From Bacteroidales bacterium (GTDB lineage Bacteria > Bacteroidota > Bacteroidia > Bacteroidales > Paludibacteraceae), in NCBI GenBank assembly GCA_012518275.1, contig JAAYSS010000035.1, forward strand, positions 1 through 57,964: a DNA stretch of 57,964 nucleotides, given 5' to 3'. The notes under the pieces are model-generated. The model had not been told where the DNA came from, searched no databases, and saw only the letters and a program-made list of their open reading frames with translations. Of this stretch, positions 53,392 to 57,964 are shown piece by piece; position 1 is the first letter of the stretch, and the number at the start of each line of letters is the position of its first letter. The translations under genes were made by a program, and so were the position numbers.

Positions 53392-53498
53392 GCGTATTTC
53401 AACAAAAGAATATAACTAATTTTGTGTTTCCAAATTCGGCATATAATTTGCTTTTGACATTATAAAAAAATTATTCATCTTAAATAAAAACAAGTATC

Positions 53499-54428
53499 AT
53501 GAAAAAGTTACTATTAAAATCAACGATTGTGTTAATGACAGTTCTAGCTGCCATTTCATTCACAAGTTGTGGTATTTATGAATCAGTACCGGCAAGTAGT
53601 GTAACCGTGTATGATTATTCGTACAACAATCCAATGTGGGCACCACCCTACTATCCGGGTACCCGCTACTACTATTTCCCTGATATTGAATGTTATTACG
53701 ACCTTGCAACACGCGATTTCATTGTGCTAAACATGGGTGAATGGATGTTTGTTCCATCAATAGCACCGTTTTATTCTACTTATGACCTTTACAACAGTTA
53801 CATCGTAATAGTAAACACAAGGGTTTATCAGCCTTGGATGCATCATCATTACTATGTAAGAAGCTATCCGAGATACTATTATATTGATTACTATGACTAT
53901 AGCAACATTCCTTACGTACGTGGATTTAATGAAAACAAAAAAGGCGCCATCTATTGGGGCGAAAAAGAGCGCCACAAAGCAAGACCTTGGGACGACCGCA
54001 ACATCCGCAGCAACCGAAAATTCACTTATTCGAATGCAGACCGCCGTGTACAACAAGAAACTACGAGAAGAGTAAACCAAGAACGTAGAGCAACATTAGA
54101 TAGAACCGGAAGAACATCGTCCAGAACAGCAGTGGGTACAACTTCAACTAGAACACGTCAGCCTTCAACGACTACAACTCGCACCACCACGCCAAGACGT
54201 GATGCACGTGTTGGCACCACAACTCGTTCTACGACTCAAAGTTCAACACCGACCAAAAGGACACAAACAACCCGAAGAAGCTCAAGAACAAACTACTACG
54301 GAAACGACATTGGAACCCCAGTACGTGTGCAACCACAAATGCGTAGATCAGATAACAGTTCGACAAGAAGTTCAAGAGCAGATAGCGAGGCAACACGTAC
54401 CCGTTCAAATACAAGTAGAAGAAGATAA
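53499..54428 (+). CDS. Tyr-rich lipoprotein with Arg/Thr/Ser low-complexity tail
   Basis: 309 residues. Lipobox FTSC with Cys24. Residues 36-150 are extraordinarily rich in Tyr, Pro, Trp and His (PPYYPGTRYYYFPDIECYY; MHHHYYVRSYPRYYYIDYYD), with ECYYDLATRDFIVLNMGEWMF as the most protein-like core. Residues 185-309 are low-complexity Arg/Thr/Ser (TSTRTRQPSTTTTRTTTPRR). The tail is highly basic and probably disordered, as in some Bacteroidetes envelope lipoproteins of unknown role. It may bind polyanions at the cell surface, which is inference. Monocistronic with a terminator at 54450. Confidence 0.75.
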   Translation: MKKLLLKSTIVLMTVLAAISFTSCGIYESVPASSVTVYDYSYNNPMWAPPYYPGTRYYYFPDIECYYDLATRDFIVLNMGEWMFVPSIAPFYSTYDLYNSYIVIVNTRVYQPWMHHHYYVRSYPRYYYIDYYDYSNIPYVRGFNENKKGAIYWGEKERHKARPWDDRNIRSNRKFTYSNADRRVQQETTRRVNQERRATLDRTGRTSSRTAVGTTSTRTRQPSTTTTRTTTPRRDARVGTTTRSTTQSSTPTKRTQTTRRSSRTNYYGNDIGTPVRVQPQMRRSDNSSTRSSRADSEATRTRSNTSRRR

Positions 54429-54449
54429 TCCCAATTCATAAAGGGTCAA

Positions 54450-54487
54450 AAGAGGGCGGAATATAATTTTCCGCTCTTTTTTTGTGC
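54450..54487 (+). terminator. Terminator of the Tyr-rich lipoprotein gene
   Basis: AAGAGGGCGGAA (54450-54461) pairs with TTCCGCTCTT (one bulged G), followed by TTTTTT. About 20 bp after the stop. Confidence 0.8.
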
Positions 54488-54530
54488 TTGATAATTATTC
54501 ACAACCCATTCAAAATCAAAATATAATTCG

Positions 54531-54538
54531 TACCTTTG
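54531..54538 (+). promoter_or_regulatory. -7 box of pnp
   Basis: TACCTTTG, identical to the ribosomal-operon -7 box, 43 bp before the pnp start. No clear -33 TTTG at the expected distance. Confidence 0.5.
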
Positions 54539-54581
54539 TACGCAAAATTTAAGAGTTTAAAAACAATTTAATGTAATTTTT

Positions 54582-56741
54582 ATGAATGTAGTTACAAAAA
54601 CCATCACAATGGGTGATGGCAGACAGATTACCATCGAAACCGGTAAACTGGCAAAACAAGCCGATGGTTCTGTAGTAGTCCGTATGGGAAACACCATGCT
54701 GTTGGCTACCGTAGTAGCAGCAGATGAAGCTGTTCCCGGTACCGATTTTATGCCGCTTTCGGTTGAATACAAAGAAAAATACGGTGCAGCCGGACGATTC
54801 CCCGGTGGATTTACACGTCGTGAAGGGCGTCCATCGGATTATGAAATTTTGATTGCCCGCCTAATAGACCGCGCACTACGTCCGCTTTTCCCGGATGATT
54901 ATCACGCAGAAGTATTTGTAAACGTGAATCTTATCTCGGCCGACGGAGTAGATATGCCTGACGGACTTGCCGGACTTGCAGCATCGGCTGCTTTGGCTGT
55001 TTCTGACATACCTTTTAATGGACCAATTTCAGAAGTTCGCATCGGAAGAGTTGATGGTGAATACTTGGTTAATCCCACCTTCGAACAAATTAAAAATGCT
55101 GACTTGGACATCATCGTTGCCGCTACAATTGATAACATCATGATGGTAGAAGGTGAAATGAAAGAGGTGAGTGAAGCTGAATTACTTGAGGCCATCCGTG
55201 TAGCACACGAAGCTATCAAAATCCAGTGCCAAGCACAAATTGAATTGATGAAATCAGTTGGTAAAACTGAAAAACGCGAATATTGTCACGAAGAAAACGA
55301 TGAAGAACTGAAACAAGATATTTGGAAGAAAACTTATGACAAAGTCTATGCATTAGCAACATCTTGCAATGCCGACAAACAATCGCGCATGGAGAACTTT
55401 GAAGCAGTGAAAACCGAATATATAGAAGGGCTTGAACTCGATCCGGAAGAAGCTGAAGAAAAAGAAGAGTTGATAAATAGATATTATCAAGCGGTAGAAA
55501 AAGAGGCGATGCGTCGTTCTGTCTTGGACGAGGGCAAACGCTTAGATGGTCGAAAAATGAACGAAATTCGCCATATTTGGTCAGAAGTTGATTACTTGCC
55601 CGGTGCACACGGCTCAGCCATATTTACCCGCGGTGAAACGCAATCACTGACTACCGTAACTTTGGGTACAAAAATGGATGAGAAAATTATTGACGAAACG
55701 CTGATACAAGACAAAGATCGTTTTCTATTACACTATAATTTTCCACCGTTCTCTACTGGTGAAGCCAGACCACAACGTGGCGTAAGTCGTCGTGAAGTGG
55801 GTCACGGAAATTTGGCTCTTCGTGCATTGAAACCTATGATACCGGAGGACTATCCGTATGTAATTCGAATAGTTTCTGATATTTTGGAATCAAACGGTTC
55901 TTCATCCATGGCCACGGTTTGCGCCGGAACATTAGCGCTGATGGATGCAGGCGTGAAAATCAAAAAACCGGTTTCGGGAATTGCCATGGGATTGATTTCT
56001 GAAAATAAAGGTCAAAATTATGTTATTCTTTCCGATATTTTGGGCGATGAAGACCACCTTGGCGACATGGACTTCAAAGTTACCGGAACTCGTGATGGTA
56101 TTACCGCCACACAAATGGACATCAAGGTGGACGGGCTTTCATACGAAATTTTGGAAAAAGCTTTAAACCAAGCTAAAGCAGGTCGAATGTATATCTTAGA
56201 TAAAATGCAAGAAACTATCTCAGAACCACGTGCTGACCTGAAACCCCATGCTCCACGTATTGTTGTGATGTTTATCCCGAAAGATTTGATCGGTGCCGTA
56301 ATAGGTCCCGGTGGAAAGATCATTCAGAATATCCAAGATGAAACCGGAGCTGTTGTTACAATCGATGAAATTGATGAGCAAGGTCGTGTGGAAATTGCAT
56401 CAGCCAATAAAGAATCACTGGATGCTGCAGTTGCAAAAATTCGTAGCATAGTAGCCATTCCGGAAGTGGGTGAAACTTATGAATCAAAAGTAAAATCCAT
56501 TATGCCTTACGGTGCCTTTGTTGAGTTTATGCCTGGCAAAGAAGGACTTCTCCACATTTCCGAACTGAAATGGGAACATGTAAAAACCATGGAAGATTCA
56601 GGACTGAAGGAAGGCGATATGATTGAAGTTAAACTGCTGGATATCGATGAAAAGACCGGAAAATTCAAACTTTCTCATAAAGCGCTTCTACCAAGACCGC
56701 CGAGAAAAGAGAAACATCAACGCAAACAAAAGAAGGATTAG
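54582..56741 (+). CDS. pnp: Polyribonucleotide nucleotidyltransferase (PNPase)
   Basis: 3'-to-5' phosphorolytic exoribonuclease in mRNA decay. 719 residues. Two RNase PH-like domains: the first has [40 protein letters not shown]; the second has [26 protein letters not shown] and [19 protein letters not shown] with the catalytic aspartates. Then a KH domain ([16 protein letters not shown]) and an S1 domain ([21 protein letters not shown]) follow. All domains intact; the basic tail KKEKHQ-like is short. Confidence 0.98.
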   Translation: MNVVTKTITMGDGRQITIETGKLAKQADGSVVVRMGNTMLLATVVAADEAVPGTDFMPLSVEYKEKYGAAGRFPGGFTRREGRPSDYEILIARLIDRALRPLFPDDYHAEVFVNVNLISADGVDMPDGLAGLAASAALAVSDIPFNGPISEVRIGRVDGEYLVNPTFEQIKNADLDIIVAATIDNIMMVEGEMKEVSEAELLEAIRVAHEAIKIQCQAQIELMKSVGKTEKREYCHEENDEELKQDIWKKTYDKVYALATSCNADKQSRMENFEAVKTEYIEGLELDPEEAEEKEELINRYYQAVEKEAMRRSVLDEGKRLDGRKMNEIRHIWSEVDYLPGAHGSAIFTRGETQSLTTVTLGTKMDEKIIDETLIQDKDRFLLHYNFPPFSTGEARPQRGVSRREVGHGNLALRALKPMIPEDYPYVIRIVSDILESNGSSSMATVCAGTLALMDAGVKIKKPVSGIAMGLISENKGQNYVILSDILGDEDHLGDMDFKVTGTRDGITATQMDIKVDGLSYEILEKALNQAKAGRMYILDKMQETISEPRADLKPHAPRIVVMFIPKDLIGAVIGPGGKIIQNIQDETGAVVTIDEIDEQGRVEIASANKESLDAAVAKIRSIVAIPEVGETYESKVKSIMPYGAFVEFMPGKEGLLHISELKWEHVKTMEDSGLKEGDMIEVKLLDIDEKTGKFKLSHKALLPRPPRKEKHQRKQKKD

Positions 56742-56768
56742 TTTGATAATTTAATTTACAAATAACGC

Positions 56769-56806
56769 AAAACAGCCACTCTATTCTACAGAATGGCTGT
56801 TTTGTT
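56769..56806. terminator. Bidirectional terminator between pnp and fabI
   Basis: AAAACAGCCACTCT (56769-56782) / AGAATGGCTGTTTT (about 56790-56803) with one mismatch, followed by GTTTTTA; A-rich on the other side. Lies between convergent genes. Confidence 0.85.
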
Positions 56807-56839
56807 TTTAATATTCATTCGATAAGAAAGACTTTCCTT

Positions 56840-57715
56840 TTATCCGTAAATAATATTTCCTTTTTCATCTTTGAATTTTTCATCTGATTCGGGACAATCA
56901 AAACTTTTTAGATACTGTTCCATAGCACGATAGCTCATGCCCATACTTGAAAATCCGCCGTCGTGGAAAAGATTCTGCATAGTTACCTTACGGGTCAAAT
57001 CACTAAACATTACCACGCAGTAATCGGCACAATCATCAGCTGTAGCATTACCGAGCGGTGCTACCCGTTCTGAAAAATCCACTAAATTATCAAAACCTTT
57101 CACACCACTACCGGCAGTTGTCATGGTCGGTGATTGAGAAATCGTATTTATCCGAACGTTATGTTCTCGCCCGTAGATATACCCAAAGCTTCGAGCGATA
57201 CTTTCAAGCATTGCTTTTGCGTCAGCCATATCGTTGTAGCCGTATATCGTACGCTGTGCTGCCATGTAAGACAGTGCTATAATGGAGCCGCCATCTGCAA
57301 TGGCATTCATTTTTTTGGCTACCTGCAGCATTTTATGAAAAGAAATGGCAGAAATATCCAGCGTAGTATTTAACATACCGTAATCTAAATCATCGTACGT
57401 ACGTTTTTTGCGTACATTGGGTGACATTCCGATGGAGTGAAGCACGAAATCTATTTTCCCACCCAACGCTTCCATCGATTCTTTGAAAACATTCTCCAGA
57501 TCTTCCACAGAGGTTGCATCAGCAGGAATAAGCTTAGCATTCAGTTTTTCTGCCAATTGGCTTGTTGTTCCCATACGTACTGCGATCGGAGTGTTGGAAA
57601 GCGTGATAACAGCTCCCTCTTCCACGGTACGCTCAGCTACTTTCCAAGCTATCGACATATCATTTAGAGCACCGAAAACAATTCCTCGTTTGTTATTTAA
57701 TAAGTTATAGCTCAT
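56840..57715 (-). CDS. fabI: Enoyl-[acyl-carrier-protein] reductase (NADH), FabI type
   Basis: Last reductive step of fatty-acid elongation. 291 residues. Short-chain-dehydrogenase fold with the FabI-type cofactor loop FGALNDMSIAWKVA, VLHSIGMSPN, and the catalytic pair Tyr160-x6-Lys167 (YGYNDMADAK). It has an accessory Tyr150 and a C-terminal GGFSSMGMSYR. Longer than Escherichia coli FabI (262) by a C-terminal extension (LKSFDCPESDEKFKDEKG), as is common in Bacteroidales. Monocistronic, convergent with pnp. Confidence 0.95.
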   Translation of the reverse strand: MSYNLLNNKRGIVFGALNDMSIAWKVAERTVEEGAVITLSNTPIAVRMGTTSQLAEKLNAKLIPADATSVEDLENVFKESMEALGGKIDFVLHSIGMSPNVRKKRTYDDLDYGMLNTTLDISAISFHKMLQVAKKMNAIADGGSIIALSYMAAQRTIYGYNDMADAKAMLESIARSFGYIYGREHNVRINTISQSPTMTTAGSGVKGFDNLVDFSERVAPLGNATADDCADYCVVMFSDLTRKVTMQNLFHDGGFSSMGMSYRAMEQYLKSFDCPESDEKFKDEKGNIIYG

Positions 57716-57902
57716 AATTTTTTATTTTAATAGTTTACTTCTATATTAAACGCTCTCTTACAGAATAAATAGTTCGTGCAACAACCACTTTCTAAAACGA
57801 AAAACATCTGAATGATATTAAAAATAGAAAGCAGATATAATCTATCCAAACCCCTTTCTGTCAAAATTTCAAACAAAACAGTAAGTGGTTTTATCATTTT
57901 GT

Positions 57903-57964
57903 TTAGATTTCACTATCGTCTTCGTAGTAATGAGTGTATTTGTTCTGACCCTTTTTCTTATTTC
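57903..57964 (-). CDS. C-terminal end of an unidentified gene (cut by window edge)
   Basis: On the minus strand one frame is open from the window edge to TAA (57903-57905), giving NKKKGQNKYTHYYEDDSEI as the last 19 residues. The charged, Tyr-containing end looks like a genuine protein C-terminus, and it is on the same strand as fabI, 190 bp upstream. A Tyr-rich acidic end is seen in Wzc-type tyrosine kinases, but 19 residues are too few to identify it. Confidence 0.4.
   Translation of the reverse strand, partial: NKKKGQNKYTHYYEDDSEI

Overview
This window comes from a member of the Bacteroidota, most likely order Bacteroidales; I cannot name the genus. The evidence is: promoters of the form TTTG-N19/20-TAnnTTTG; very few Shine-Dalgarno sequences; a short primary sigma factor without region 1.1; a protease with a type IX secretion (T9SS) C-terminal signal; many small lipoproteins; zinc-free forms of S14, L31 and L36; and A+T-rich DNA. 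Most of the window is core chromosome.

Layout. (1) 1-10.5 kb: lysS (cut by the window edge), a repeat-containing lipoprotein, an orphan sensor kinase, era, a three-gene small membrane-protein cassette, a secreted M6 metalloprotease and a cyanophycin synthetase. (2) 10.5-12.6 kb: a small A+T-rich accessory patch next to tRNA-Asp, with a palindrome-rich repeat, an HNH protein, a zinc-ribbon protein and a truncated tyrosine integrase. It looks like the remnant of an element inserted at the tRNA. (3) 12.8-20.4 kb: acyl-CoA synthetase, RecQ, then a probable operon of an E2-like acyltransferase with an altered catalytic motif, agmatine deiminase, a lipoprotein and N-carbamoylputrescine amidase (agmatine to putrescine). 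(4) 20.6-40.2 kb: the str-S10-spc-alpha supercluster, 33 genes from rpsL to rplQ including fusA, secY, map, infA and rpoA, on one strand behind a consensus promoter. rpoBC is not upstream of it. (5) 40.2-41.4 kb: an A+T-rich patch with a frameshifted secreted-protein gene. (6) 41.4-58 kb: rpoD, an esterase, a DegP/HtrA protease, enolase, a GH13 enzyme, thiol peroxidase, a lipoprotein with a duplicated domain, L31 type B, an IS30 remnant, an MFS exporter, a rhomboid protease, a Tyr-rich and Arg/Thr-rich lipoprotein, pnp, fabI and the last codons of one more gene.

I did not find a clear new multi-gene system. The observations most worth checking are: the E2-like protein with Glu in place of the catalytic His, in the agmatine operon; perfect Shine-Dalgarno sequences in front of rplW and rplF in a lineage that rarely uses them; lineage-specific Lys/Ala-rich expansions in S11, L18 and L17; imperfect palindromes in several ribosomal-operon spacers; and the tRNA-Asp island with its HNH and zinc-ribbon genes. 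All functional calls rest on reading motifs by eye; no database search was possible.
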